Assembly: GCA_019116365.1 (NCBI GenBank)
Contig: DXBT01000010.1
Location: forward strand, 98,582 to 162,581
Length of the DNA stretch: 64,000 bases
Reading direction: 5' to 3'
Source: Barnesiella merdipullorum
Lineage (GTDB): Bacteria; Bacteroidota; Bacteroidia; Bacteroidales; Barnesiellaceae
Shown here: positions 52,134 through 61,120 of the stretch, piece after piece
How positions within the stretch are numbered: the stretch's first letter is position 1
Layout: each line of letters starts with the position of its first letter
Program-made: the position numbers and the translations under genes
The notes under the pieces: generated by a model
The model's database searches: none
What the model was told of the DNA's origin: nothing
The model's input: the letters and a program-made list of their open reading frames with translations, nothing else

Positions 52134-52180
52134 ATCCCGCGGAGCCCCGCCACCACCGGCGAGCCCGCGGGATTTTTCTT
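52134..52180 (+). terminator. Terminator of the DUF1349 gene
   Basis: ATCCCGCGG (52134-52142) and CCGCGGGAT (52165-52173) with inner GC-rich pairs, followed by TTTTCTTTTT. Confidence 0.88.
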
Positions 52181-52212
52181 TTTCCCGCACCTGGCTCCTT
52201 CCTGCACCACGA

Positions 52213-52373
52213 CGCGAAAGGGGCTCGTCATTCCGCGCCACGACGCGGAATCCAGGGAATACCCAAACCAGGGGAATACCGGCAAAGGATTCTCCTCAGG
52301 ACACACGAGCCGTGCGCCCCTACTTCCCTCGTTGCGACACCTCCTGGACCCCGCATCGCTGTGCGGGGTGACA
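52213..52373. repeat. Extragenic palindromes (REP-like)
   Basis: Non-coding region with two stem-loops of the kind found in repetitive extragenic palindromes. ATTCCGCG pairs with CGCGGAAT (52221-52242, around CCACGA). CCCCGCA pairs with TGCGGGG (52350-52369, around TCGCTG-type bases). The flanks GTCATTCCGCG and GGTGACAC are typical of such elements. No gene is seen between the terminator at 52134 and the holin-like gene. Confidence 0.5.
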
Positions 52374-52443
52374 CCGGGTGCATCGTCGTGCGGGAGCCCC
52401 CGCTCTTTTTATCACCACGCCACAGATAGGCTTGGCGAGCAGA

Positions 52444-52480
52444 CGAAATTTGCAGCAGAACCACTTAAATGCAAATTTCG
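52444..52480. promoter_or_regulatory. 11-bp perfect inverted repeat before the holin-like gene
   Basis: CGAAATTTGCA (52444-52454) and TGCAAATTTCG (52470-52480), 15-nt spacer, ending two bases before the ATG at 52483. It can form a hairpin blocking the start or be an operator. Confidence 0.5.
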
Positions 52481-52482
52481 AT

Positions 52483-52953
52483 ATGAACGAACGCAACGTA
52501 ATCAACGGCACCCTGGCCTCGTATCTGGCGTGGGTGGCCGACTTCGTCTCCCCCATCCGCTGGTTTCTGCTGGCGGCACTGGCCCTGGTCGTGGCCGACC
52601 TGAAATTTGGTATCGACGCTGCCCGTCACCGGGGCGAGGTCATCCGCAAGAGCCGCGCCGTGCGTCGCAGCATCAACAAGATTATCGACTACCTGTGCTG
52701 GATACTGGTAGCCACAAGTTTTGGCGAGGCTTTCGGTACCCCCTTCGGCATACCCGTGCTGCCGGCCATCGTGCTGCTGGTAGTCTATGGCTGCGAAATC
52801 AACTCGTGTTTCAACAACTACTTCGAGGCTCACGGCAGCCGGGTGCGCATCAATATCTTCAAGTGGTTCAAGGGGAAGAGCGACATCATCGCCCCCGACG
52901 ATACCGACAAACCCCGGGACGACGGCCCGCCCCAACCCGGCACAACCGCCTGA
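52483..52953 (+). CDS. Phage-holin-family-like membrane protein
   Basis: 156 residues with three or four hydrophobic segments. A conserved-looking block, ADLKFGIDAARHRGEVIRKS, then RAVRRSINKIIDYLCW, and VVYGCEINSCFNNYFEA match the small holin-like family of Bacteroidales mobile elements and prophages. The polar tail is rich in Asp and Pro. No other phage or conjugation gene is adjacent. It is therefore an orphan, and its role as a holin is not supported by context. Confidence 0.65.
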   Translation: MNERNVINGTLASYLAWVADFVSPIRWFLLAALALVVADLKFGIDAARHRGEVIRKSRAVRRSINKIIDYLCWILVATSFGEAFGTPFGIPVLPAIVLLVVYGCEINSCFNNYFEAHGSRVRINIFKWFKGKSDIIAPDDTDKPRDDGPPQPGTTA

Positions 52954-53012
52954 ACGTCAGCTCGATAACAATAATTTACGCCAAATCGTAGCCGTTTTCG
53001 CTCAAAAGTTTG

Positions 53013-53020
53013 TATTTTTG
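53013..53020 (+). promoter_or_regulatory. -7 element of the lysS-gpsA-pgi operon
   Basis: TATTTTTG, 24 nt before the lysS ATG. Confidence 0.5.
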
Positions 53021-53043
53021 CGAAAATTTACAAACTTACGTCT

Positions 53044-54777
53044 ATGAATATTCTCGATCTGAGCGAACAAGAGATCATTCGCCGCAACAGTCTTGACGAG
53101 TTGCGCAAAATGGGCATAGAACCCTATCCCGCAGCCGAATATCCGGTAAATGCTTACTCACAGGAAATAAAAGATAATTTTGTCGATGGGGCCGAACCTC
53201 CCCGCCAGGTATCTATCGCCGGCCGCATCATGAGCCGCCGTATCATGGGCAAGGCCTCGTTTATCGAGTTGAAGGACTCGGTAGGCCGCATCCAGGTATA
53301 TATCTCGCGCGACGACCTTTGCCCCGGCGAGGACAAGGAGTTGTACAACACGGTATTCAAAAAGCTGCTCGATATTGGCGACTTTGTGGGCATACGCGGT
53401 TTCGTGTTCCGCACTCAGACGGGCGAAATCACCGTGCACGCTCAGGAGCTGACGGTGCTGGCCAAGTCGCTGCGCCCGCTGCCCATCGTCAAGATGAAAG
53501 ACGGTGTGGCCTACGACTCGTTCGAAGATCCCGAGTTGCGTTACCGCCAACGTTACGTCGATTTGGTAGTCAACGAGGGAGTAAAAGATATCTTCATCAA
53601 ACGCACCAAGGTTTACACCTCGATGCGCGAGTACTTCAACGCTCGCGGCTATCTGGAGGTCGAGACCCCCATTCTGCAATCGATTCCCGGTGGTGCTGCC
53701 GCACGTCCCTTCATCACCCACCACAATGCCCTCGACATCCCGCTCTACCTGCGCATTGCCGACGAGCTGTACCTCAAACGCCTCATTGTAGGTGGCTTCG
53801 AGGGGGTATATGAGTTCTCCAAGAACTTCCGCAACGAGGGTATGGACCGCACCCACAACCCCGAGTTCACCTGCATGGAGATTTACGTCTCGTACAAAGA
53901 CTATAACTGGATGATGGACTTCACCGAGAAGATGCTCGAAAAGATCTGCCTCGATGTGAACGGCACCGACCAAATCAAGGTGTGCGACAACGTCATCAGC
54001 TTCAAACCGCCGTTCAAGCGCATCACCATGCTCGACGCCATCAAAGAGCACACCGGCATCGACATCAGCGGCATGAACGAAGAGCAGTTGAGAGAAGTGT
54101 GCAAAAAGATTGGTGTGGAGATTGACGAGACCATGGGCAAAGGCAAAATCATCGACGAAATCTTCGGTGCCAAATGCGAGGCCAACTACATACAACCGAC
54201 CTTCATTACCGACTACCCCATCGAGATGTCTCCTCTCACCAAGCGTCACCGCAACAACCCCGAACTGACCGAACGCTTCGAGCTCATGGTCAACGGCAAG
54301 GAGCTGTGCAACGCCTACTCCGAGCTGAACGACCCCATCGACCAGCGCCTGCGCTTCGAAGAGCAGCTGCGCCTGTCGGAGAAAGGCGACGACGAAGCCA
54401 TGTTCATCGACAACGACTTCATCCGCGCCCTCGAATACGGCATGCCCCCCACGTCGGGAATGGGTATCGGTATGGACCGTCTCGTCATGCTCATGACCGG
54501 ACAGACCACTATACAAGAGGTTCTCTTCTTCCCGCAGATGCGTCCCGAGAAGGTACAGAAACGCGACAAAGAGGCCGCCTACACGGCCCTGGGCGTACCG
54601 GCACAATGGGTGGCTCCCATCCAGAAAGCCGGCTACCTTACCGTAGCCGATCTGGCCGAAGCCAACCCCAACAAGATGCATCAGGAGATTTGCGGTATCA
54701 ACAAGAAATACAAACTCGACCTGGCCAACCCCACGGCCGAGGAGGTAAAGAACTGGGTAGAGAACGCAAAAAAATAA
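53044..54777 (+). CDS. lysS: Lysyl-tRNA synthetase (class II) with C-terminal extension
   Basis: 577 residues. An OB-fold anticodon domain (VSIAGRIMSRRIMGKASFIE) is followed by class II motifs: GGAAARPFITHHN, FRNEGMDRTHNPEFTCMEIY (motif 2) and GMGIGMDRLVMLMTG (motif 3). About 65 residues beyond the usual end (ALGVPAQWVAPIQKAGYLTV...) form the extension seen in Bacteroidetes LysRS. gpsA and pgi follow with gaps of 25 and 21 nt. Confidence 0.97.
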   Translation: MNILDLSEQEIIRRNSLDELRKMGIEPYPAAEYPVNAYSQEIKDNFVDGAEPPRQVSIAGRIMSRRIMGKASFIELKDSVGRIQVYISRDDLCPGEDKELYNTVFKKLLDIGDFVGIRGFVFRTQTGEITVHAQELTVLAKSLRPLPIVKMKDGVAYDSFEDPELRYRQRYVDLVVNEGVKDIFIKRTKVYTSMREYFNARGYLEVETPILQSIPGGAAARPFITHHNALDIPLYLRIADELYLKRLIVGGFEGVYEFSKNFRNEGMDRTHNPEFTCMEIYVSYKDYNWMMDFTEKMLEKICLDVNGTDQIKVCDNVISFKPPFKRITMLDAIKEHTGIDISGMNEEQLREVCKKIGVEIDETMGKGKIIDEIFGAKCEANYIQPTFITDYPIEMSPLTKRHRNNPELTERFELMVNGKELCNAYSELNDPIDQRLRFEEQLRLSEKGDDEAMFIDNDFIRALEYGMPPTSGMGIGMDRLVMLMTGQTTIQEVLFFPQMRPEKVQKRDKEAAYTALGVPAQWVAPIQKAGYLTVADLAEANPNKMHQEICGINKKYKLDLANPTAEEVKNWVENAKK

Positions 54778-54802
54778 CCAACAAACCTTATTTCTCAAAG
54801 CC

Positions 54803-55801
54803 ATGACCATCCCTGGTAAAATAGCAATCATGGGAGGCGGAAGCTGGGCTACGGCTTTGGCCAAGTTGACGCTGAATAATGCCGACAGTATCTTGTGGTA
54901 CATGCGGCGCGACGACCGAATCGCCGACTTCAAACAGACCGGCCACAACCCGGTATATCTGTCGGATGTCGCCTTCGACACCTCGCGCATCTATTTCAGC
55001 TCCGATATCAACGAGATTGCCCAGGCGGCCGACACCTTGATACTGGTGACGCCATCGCCCTACATGAAGGCCCATTTCAAGAAACTCACGACCGATATCA
55101 GCGGCAAGTTTGTGGTGACCGCCATCAAAGGCATCGTCCCCGACGAAAACATGATTGTCACCGAGTATCTGAAAGATTTCTACCATGTGCCCGAGTCGCA
55201 ACTGGCCGTCATCGGCGGCCCCTGCCATGCCGAGGAGGTGGCTCTCGAGCGACTCTCCTACCTCACCATAGGCTGCAACGACCTGGAAAAGGCGCACTGT
55301 TTGGCCAATGCCCTCAACAGTGCCAAGTTGAAAACCATCGTATCGTCCGACGTGAAAGGCATCGAATACTCGGCCGTGCTGAAGAACGTCTATGCCATCG
55401 CCGCCGGCATCTGCCACGGCATGAAGAGCGGCGACAACTTCCAGGCCATGCTCGTCTCCAATGCCCTCAACGAGATGGATCGCTTCTTGCAGGCCGTATC
55501 GCCCTGCGAGCGGCGCAACATCAGCGACTCGGTCTATCTGGGCGACCTGCTGGTCACCGCCTACTCCCGCTTCAGCCGCAACCACAACTTCGGCTCCATG
55601 ATCGGGCGAGGCTACTCGGTCAACGCCGCCAAGATGGAGATGGAGATGATTGCCGAGGGATACTATGGCACCAAATGCATCTACGAAATAAACGAACGTT
55701 ACCACGTGAACATGCCCATCCTGCAATGCGTTTATGATATACTCTACAAAAAAGTATTGCCCCGGCATGCCATCGAAAATATTTACGATACATTTCTATA
55801 A
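54803..55801 (+). CDS. gpsA: Glycerol-3-phosphate dehydrogenase [NAD(P)+]
   Basis: 332 residues. The Rossmann start is AIMGGGSWATALAKL, VIGGPCHAEEVA follows, and the catalytic-Lys region is LKNVYAIAAGICHG. Makes sn-glycerol-3-phosphate from DHAP for phospholipid synthesis. Middle gene of the lysS-gpsA-pgi unit. Confidence 0.96.
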   Translation: MTIPGKIAIMGGGSWATALAKLTLNNADSILWYMRRDDRIADFKQTGHNPVYLSDVAFDTSRIYFSSDINEIAQAADTLILVTPSPYMKAHFKKLTTDISGKFVVTAIKGIVPDENMIVTEYLKDFYHVPESQLAVIGGPCHAEEVALERLSYLTIGCNDLEKAHCLANALNSAKLKTIVSSDVKGIEYSAVLKNVYAIAAGICHGMKSGDNFQAMLVSNALNEMDRFLQAVSPCERRNISDSVYLGDLLVTAYSRFSRNHNFGSMIGRGYSVNAAKMEMEMIAEGYYGTKCIYEINERYHVNMPILQCVYDILYKKVLPRHAIENIYDTFL

Positions 55802-55822
55802 TAAACAAATAGAGACAAAGCT

Positions 55823-57166
55823 ATGAAATCAATCGAATTGAACATCGAAAAAGCTTTAGGAACCGTATCCAAGAGCGACGTTTTCGCTTTGAAAGACAAA
55901 GCCGACAACGGCATCGAAATGCTGCACAAAGGCACCGGTAAGGGTAATGATTTTCTGGGTTGGCTGCACCTGCCTTCCGAGATATCCGAAGCCCATCTGG
56001 CCGACCTCGAAGCCGCAGCAAAACAACTGAGAGAGCGCTGCGAAATCGTAGTGGTTATCGGTATTGGCGGCAGCTATCTGGGTGCCAAAGCCGTGATCGA
56101 AGCCCTCTCCGACTCCTTCGAGTTCCTCCGCCACGAACATAAAAACCCCATTGTCCTCTTTGCCGGACAGAATATTGGCGAAGACTACCTGTTTGAACTG
56201 CAAACCCTCCTGAAGGGCAAATCGTTTGGCATCGTCGTTATCTCCAAGTCGGGAACGACTACCGAGCCCGCCATCGCCTTCCGTCTGCTCAAAGAGCAAC
56301 TCGAGGCTCAAGTAGGTAAAGAGGAGGCCAAACATCGCATCGTGGCCGTTACCGACGCACACAAAGGCGCCTTGCGCAAACTGGCCGATACCGAGGGTTA
56401 CAAGACTTTCGTTATCGCCGACAACGTAGGCGGCCGCTTCTCGGTACTCACCCCCGTAGGTCTGCTGCCCATCGCCATTGCCGGATTCGACATCCGTGCC
56501 CTCGTAGCCGGTGCCGTAGCCATGGAGAAAGCCTGCGGCGAAGAGGTTCCCTTCGAGCAGAACCCCGCCGCCATCTATGCGGCTACCCGCAATGCCCTCT
56601 ACCAAAGTGGCAAGAAGATCGAGATTCTGGTCAACTTCAACCCCAAACTGCACTACTTCGCCGAGTGGTGGAAACAACTCTACGGCGAGAGCGAGGGTAA
56701 AGACCACCTGGGCATCTTCCCGGCATCGGTCGATTTCACTACCGACCTCCACTCGATGGGGCAATGGATTCAAGAGGGCGAACGCATCATCTTCGAGACC
56801 GTACTCTCGGTGGCCCAGATGAAGCACACCGTCACCATCCCCTCCGACCAGGAGAACCTCGACGGCCTCAATTACCTGGCCGGCAAACGGGTGGACGAAG
56901 TCAACAAGATGGCCGAGCTCGGCACGCAAATCGCCCACGTCGATGGTGGTGTACCCAACCTCAAGATTGTGGTTCCCGAACTCAACGAGACCTATCTGGG
57001 CCAACTCATCTACTTCTTCGAGAAAGCCTGCGGAATCAGCGGCTACATACTGGGCGTGAACCCCTTCAACCAACCGGGCGTAGAGGCCTACAAGCGCAAC
57101 ATGTTTGCTCTGCTCAACAAACCGGGTTACGAAGAGGAGAGCAAAGCCATCCAAGCCCGTCTCTGA
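55823..57166 (+). CDS. pgi: Glucose-6-phosphate isomerase
   Basis: 447 residues, the shorter bacterial (Bacillus-type) form. SIS folds with VVISKSGTTTEPAIAFRLL, GGRFSVLTPVGLLPIA, and the terminal block NPFNQPGVEAYKRNMF. Interconverts glucose-6-P and fructose-6-P. Last gene of the operon, with a terminator 27 nt downstream. Confidence 0.97.
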   Translation: MKSIELNIEKALGTVSKSDVFALKDKADNGIEMLHKGTGKGNDFLGWLHLPSEISEAHLADLEAAAKQLRERCEIVVVIGIGGSYLGAKAVIEALSDSFEFLRHEHKNPIVLFAGQNIGEDYLFELQTLLKGKSFGIVVISKSGTTTEPAIAFRLLKEQLEAQVGKEEAKHRIVAVTDAHKGALRKLADTEGYKTFVIADNVGGRFSVLTPVGLLPIAIAGFDIRALVAGAVAMEKACGEEVPFEQNPAAIYAATRNALYQSGKKIEILVNFNPKLHYFAEWWKQLYGESEGKDHLGIFPASVDFTTDLHSMGQWIQEGERIIFETVLSVAQMKHTVTIPSDQENLDGLNYLAGKRVDEVNKMAELGTQIAHVDGGVPNLKIVVPELNETYLGQLIYFFEKACGISGYILGVNPFNQPGVEAYKRNMFALLNKPGYEEESKAIQARL

Positions 57167-57192
57167 TTATCCGTTTTATAGAGACTTTATAC

Positions 57193-57221
57193 AAAAGCCT
57201 GCCAATTCTTGGCAGGCTTTT
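57193..57221 (+). terminator. Terminator of the lysS-gpsA-pgi operon
   Basis: AAAAGCCTGCC (57193-57203) and GGCAGGCTTTT (57211-57221) with a 7-nt loop. Confidence 0.92.
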
Positions 57222-57297
57222 ACTTTAAATAGCCTTTCGGTAACATTTTTCCACATATTTACCTATCTTTACCGAGTAAACTTTATTCACCCGAGCC

Positions 57298-59151
57298 ATG
57301 AAAAAATTGATTGCCATCCTCCTGTCGCTCGGTGGGCTTCAAGCTACCCATGCCGCGCTTCAGGCACCAGTCGCTCTCCCGGCCACCGATGTGACCGCCA
57401 ACTCGTTCACCGCCAACTGGCAGCCGGCCGAAGAGACTACGGGCTACCTGCTCCACGTCTTTGCCTACAAAATGGCCGACTCGGGTTCTCCCGAGACCAC
57501 ACTCACCGAGAGTTTCGAAGGATTGGTCCCCACCATCCTGGGTTCAAAGCGTAACAAATACATCGACTTCGAGCAGTCGGTTCTACCCGAAGGGTGGAGC
57601 CTCGACGTAACCGGCGGATCGGTACGTCAGCTCTACACCACCTCGGTTGCCACCGACACCACCTCGGTCCACTCGGGCTCGATAGCCCTCGCCTTCGACT
57701 CCGAGCGCGACTCGATTGTCACCCCGGTGCTACCGGCTCCCGCTTCGCGATTCTCGTTCTGGGTTAAGAATGCCAATGGCAACGGTAACGTGGCCGTCTA
57801 TGGATACGACGGTTCCACGTGGACACTGCTGGGCGAGACCTCGACCATCTACTACCCCACCGGCGGTATCGTAGAATATACCCGCGAAATTCCCGTGGGG
57901 TGCATCCAGTTCAAAATCACCTATACCGACGATGCTCCCGACATGAACAGCCCCACCGCCATCGACGACGTAGCCATCACCTATGGCGGTATGGTCAAGA
58001 CCCGCGACTACCTGGTCGAAGGCCAAGCCACCCCCAACACCTCGGCCTCCGTAACGGGTCTGCAAGAGAATACCGACTACTTCTACACCGTACAGAGCAC
58101 GCTGGAGGCAGAGAGCTCGGCCGAGTCGAACATCGTCGATGTCTTTGCCTTTGCCGGCAGTCTCGAGCAACCTCGGCTCAACGACTTCACCGAGGTGCAT
58201 GGCGGGCAATATACCGCCAACTGGAATACGGTAATCGGAGCCGACGGTTACGTCGTTTACAACGTCTATACACACACCGCACAGCGCAACGAACCGGCAC
58301 AGACGGTACTCCATGAGAACTTCGACGCCTTCACCGGCGGCACCATAGACCTGCCGGTCGATGACATGGGGGCCACCAACTACGACGACTATACTACCGT
58401 GCCCGACTGGTCGGCCTTCTACGGCTGCTGGACCGGCGGCATGCTCGGCGGCATCAGCATCACCAGTCCCACCATCGCCATGAGCAACAACGGTGGCTAC
58501 ACGGTCACAGCCCGCGTGTATGGCAACATGGGCGACCAAATCGACTTCAACAACTACTACCTGTCGGGAACCGCCGAGAAGAAAAGCGCTACCCTCATGA
58601 ACTCGGGTTACAACGTGATATCGATTACCTTCGACCATAGCAGCGAGGCAACCTATCTCGAGATTTACTTCCGCCAGAAAGACTATACCCAAGAGATGTA
58701 TCTCGACGAAATTACCCTCACGCAAGATCTCGCACAAGGCGACAGCTTCAGCTACAACTACGACTACGCTCTCATCGAGGGACGGCGCACCAACAGCTAC
58801 ACCTTCACCGATCTGCCTCAAGCCTGGGGCGACCGCTTTGCCTTCCGCATGAGTGCCTATGCCGAGGCCGATGGCAAGCTCTACCAATCGGACTGGACTC
58901 CACTGACCGAGGTTCCCATCCCGGCTGGGGTCGAACAGATAACCGGCAACGACACCCCGGTGAAAGTCATCACCCTGCCCGGCAGCCTGGTGGTACAATT
59001 GACCGAGGCTACCTCCCTGGCCGTCTATGACCTGCAAGGGCACCTCGTCGTGCAACGGGTCGGCCACGAGGGCGACAACACCATCGCCCTGCAACCGGGG
59101 CTCTACCTGTTGCGCTGCGGCAGCTACGCTACCAAAGTCGTGGTACGTTGA
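57298..59151 (+). CDS. Secreted beta-sandwich protein (FN3-like, choice-of-anchor J type) with T9SS-type end
   Basis: 617 residues. A signal peptide (MKKLIAILLSLGGLQATHA) is followed by two units, each an FN3-like strand set (TANSFTANWQPAEETTGYLL and GQYTANWNTVIGADGYVVY) plus a lectin-like domain (EGWSLDV...; YGCWTGGML...). A short C-terminal sorting-like domain (LAVYDLQGHLVVQRVGHEGD...LLRCGSYATKVVVR) ends the protein. It is probably surface-exposed, and its binding partner is unknown. A TATCTTTA box (57264-57271, one mismatch) precedes it. Confidence 0.75.
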   Translation: MKKLIAILLSLGGLQATHAALQAPVALPATDVTANSFTANWQPAEETTGYLLHVFAYKMADSGSPETTLTESFEGLVPTILGSKRNKYIDFEQSVLPEGWSLDVTGGSVRQLYTTSVATDTTSVHSGSIALAFDSERDSIVTPVLPAPASRFSFWVKNANGNGNVAVYGYDGSTWTLLGETSTIYYPTGGIVEYTREIPVGCIQFKITYTDDAPDMNSPTAIDDVAITYGGMVKTRDYLVEGQATPNTSASVTGLQENTDYFYTVQSTLEAESSAESNIVDVFAFAGSLEQPRLNDFTEVHGGQYTANWNTVIGADGYVVYNVYTHTAQRNEPAQTVLHENFDAFTGGTIDLPVDDMGATNYDDYTTVPDWSAFYGCWTGGMLGGISITSPTIAMSNNGGYTVTARVYGNMGDQIDFNNYYLSGTAEKKSATLMNSGYNVISITFDHSSEATYLEIYFRQKDYTQEMYLDEITLTQDLAQGDSFSYNYDYALIEGRRTNSYTFTDLPQAWGDRFAFRMSAYAEADGKLYQSDWTPLTEVPIPAGVEQITGNDTPVKVITLPGSLVVQLTEATSLAVYDLQGHLVVQRVGHEGDNTIALQPGLYLLRCGSYATKVVVR

Positions 59152-59190
59152 CAGCCACTCGACCGTACCTTGCACCGATAAGATAATAAA

Positions 59191-59219
59191 GAGGGCTCCA
59201 CATTCCTTGTGGAGCCCTC
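59191..59219. terminator. Terminator between convergent genes
   Basis: GAGGGCTCCACA (59191-59202) and TGTGGAGCCCTC (59208-59219), a 12-bp perfect stem and 5-nt loop; T-rich tail is weak on both sides. Confidence 0.8.
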
Positions 59220-59280
59220 GCTTGTATCGGGACCGAAGGAGAAGCGCGCTCACCTCTCCCCACCTTGTCGATTGGCGCAA

Positions 59281-60069
59281 TTATTCATCAGCCTCATACT
59301 CCATGGCATCGACTTCGACATCGTCGTCTTCCATAGCCTGCGAGTCGGTAATAATCGATTTTACATAGGTGGGCGACTCGTTAAACAGCACCACGGCCGA
59401 CTGGTATCCGTCGGGGGTAATAAACTCTACACGGGCCACCTTACCCAGCACCTCGGTTGTATCTCGTCCGGCATACTGTACCATGCAGGAGTCGATATAA
59501 TTCTCGACACTCACCGACACGAACTGGTCATAAGCCGTCTTGGCCTCCTCATATTTGCGGATGTAGGAGAAATCGCGATCGGTATCAAACTTGACATACG
59601 CCTGGTGATCCTTGGGCAGGCTCTCCATCGACTCCTCATAGCTCTTGATTTTCGAGGCATAATTGATATCGTTGCCGTGAGTACGACGCGCCTCGGCCAG
59701 TCGGCGGGCATACTCGGCACGACGGGCAAAGAGACTGTTCTCGTCGAGTTTATAGTTATGCTCGGCCACCTCCATATCGTATTTCAACTGCTGTTCGGTA
59801 GAAATATAGGTATCGATAGCCATCTGACGACCTACCCGCAAACTGTCGGCAATCGTCACCGGATGCAGCTCCTCGACCTGAATCGAATCGACCTGATCGG
59901 GGGTCAGCCCCTCGTCGGCCGTCAAGACCCACGTCCCGGCCTCCAATTCCGATTTTACATATTCCTTGAACGCTCCTGCATAATCGCCATCGGCAACCTT
60001 GCTCCCACAAGCGCACAGCAACATACCCAGTGCGCAAGCCGGAATCCATCTTTTCAAAACTGTACTCAT
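59281..60069 (-). CDS. Predicted lipoprotein, function unknown
   Basis: 262 residues from the ATG at 60069; an upstream ATG at 60081 would be almost leaderless relative to the promoter. Lipobox LLCAC. The mature part is mostly helical (about 100-200, rich in Glu, Lys, Tyr and Ala), and the end is strongly acidic (AMEDDDVEVDAMEYEADE). I do not recognise a family. The promoter is supplied by repeat copy C. Confidence 0.7.
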   Translation of the reverse strand: MSTVLKRWIPACALGMLLCACGSKVADGDYAGAFKEYVKSELEAGTWVLTADEGLTPDQVDSIQVEELHPVTIADSLRVGRQMAIDTYISTEQQLKYDMEVAEHNYKLDENSLFARRAEYARRLAEARRTHGNDINYASKIKSYEESMESLPKDHQAYVKFDTDRDFSYIRKYEEAKTAYDQFVSVSVENYIDSCMVQYAGRDTTEVLGKVARVEFITPDGYQSAVVLFNESPTYVKSIITDSQAMEDDDVEVDAMEYEADE

Positions 60070-60090
60070 ATATCTATCCATAATTTTCTA

Positions 60091-60098
60091 CAAAAATA
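60091..60098 (-). promoter_or_regulatory. -7 element in repeat copy C
   Basis: TATTTTTG on the minus strand (60098-60091). Upstream TTGT at the -33 place is an imperfect TTTG. Confidence 0.5.
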
Positions 60099-60195
60099 GT
60101 GAACGACCCGAACAGAGACAACCTAAAACTCCCTGAATTTCAAACCTGGCAAAGCCAGGCCGCACCTATTTTCCGCAAAAATAGTGAAAGGCGAG
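60091..60195 (-). repeat. Dispersed promoter-bearing repeat, copy C (diverged)
   Basis: On the minus strand: ACTCGCCTTTCACTATTTTTG (first 20 bases as in copy B, 60196-60177), AGGTGCGGCCTGG (60167-60155), hairpin CCTGGC-TTT-GCCAGG, then TTGTCTCTGTTC...TTCACTATTTTTG (to 60091). Order and spacing equal those of copies A and B with more substitutions. Confidence 0.55.
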
Positions 60196-60311
60196 TAAAA
60201 AAAGCTAAACCTGTGTGAGTTTTTTTGCCAAATTATCTTCTGTTCAGCACTCTTCCACAGAAAAAAGTGAGAGAAAGTCGCTCAAGATTTTTCGAGTGAA
60301 ACCACCTTCCC

Positions 60312-60343
60312 CTTGACCATTTGCCCCAAAAGTTCTACTTTTG
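60312..60343 (+). promoter_or_regulatory. Promoter of the HAD phosphatase-aroB unit
   Basis: CTTG (60312-60315, one mismatch), 20 nt, TACTTTTG (60336-60343), 24 nt before the ATG. Confidence 0.6.
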
Positions 60344-60366
60344 CAAGAGAAAACAAAAGATATAAC

Positions 60367-61107
60367 ATGTTGGTAAATAAAGCTATCAAGAATTATCTCG
60401 ACAAGCACCAGGTACCGTGCATCACCCCCAAAGCCGCTCTCATCGACATGGACGGCGTCCTCTACGACTCGATGAAGAACCACGTCGAGGCCTGGTACCG
60501 CACCCTCATCCCCATGGGTATCAAATGTAGCAAAGACGAGTTTTACCTCTACGAGGGCCGCACCGGCAACAGCACCATCAAATACCTGTTCGACAAGCAA
60601 TTCAACCGGCAACTCACCGACGAGGAGTGCACCGAGATTTATGCCATCAAAGAAAAATATTTCAACGAACTGCCCGAAATCGCTCCCATGCCGGGAGCCG
60701 ACCGCATGCTGCAACGCATCATCGCCAACGGCATACGCCCCGTGCTGGTTACCGGCTCGGGACAAGGTTCGCTGCTCGACCGGCTCGACCACGATTATCC
60801 CGACGTGTTTGCCCCCGCCTACAAGGTAACGGCCTACGACGTGAAGGTGGGCAAACCCAGCCCTGAGCCCTATCTGATGGGGCTCTCCAAAGCCAGGGTG
60901 AACGCCAACGAGGCCATCGTTATCGAAAACGCTCCCCTGGGTGTCGTAGCCGGCGTGGCCGCCCAGGTATTTACCGTGGCCGTCAATACCGGGCCCATCC
61001 CGGCACAAGCGCTCACCGAGGCCGGAGCCGACCTGGTATATCCCTCCATGCCCGAGTTTGCCGACCAGGTGGACTCGCTCATCGAATCACTCAGAAATAC
61101 CCGATAA
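60367..61107 (+). CDS. HAD-superfamily hydrolase (subfamily IA, beta-phosphoglucomutase-like)
   Basis: 246 residues. HAD motifs: I IDMDGVLYDS (nucleophile Asp and DxD), II VLVTGSG, III with the Lys in VGKPSPEPYL, IV IVIENAPLG. The cap domain is alpha-helical. Substrate unknown, perhaps a sugar phosphate. The start is set at 60367, since the frame upstream contains the promoter. aroB follows after 13 nt. Confidence 0.9.
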   Translation: MLVNKAIKNYLDKHQVPCITPKAALIDMDGVLYDSMKNHVEAWYRTLIPMGIKCSKDEFYLYEGRTGNSTIKYLFDKQFNRQLTDEECTEIYAIKEKYFNELPEIAPMPGADRMLQRIIANGIRPVLVTGSGQGSLLDRLDHDYPDVFAPAYKVTAYDVKVGKPSPEPYLMGLSKARVNANEAIVIENAPLGVVAGVAAQVFTVAVNTGPIPAQALTEAGADLVYPSMPEFADQVDSLIESLRNTR

Positions 61108-61120
61108 TACCCGCACCGCT

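Noticed and set aside
52190..52440. Possible CRISPR or coding sequence in the GC-rich interval
   Set aside because: There are only two unlike palindromes, no regularly spaced repeats, and the open frames have no recognisable protein features.
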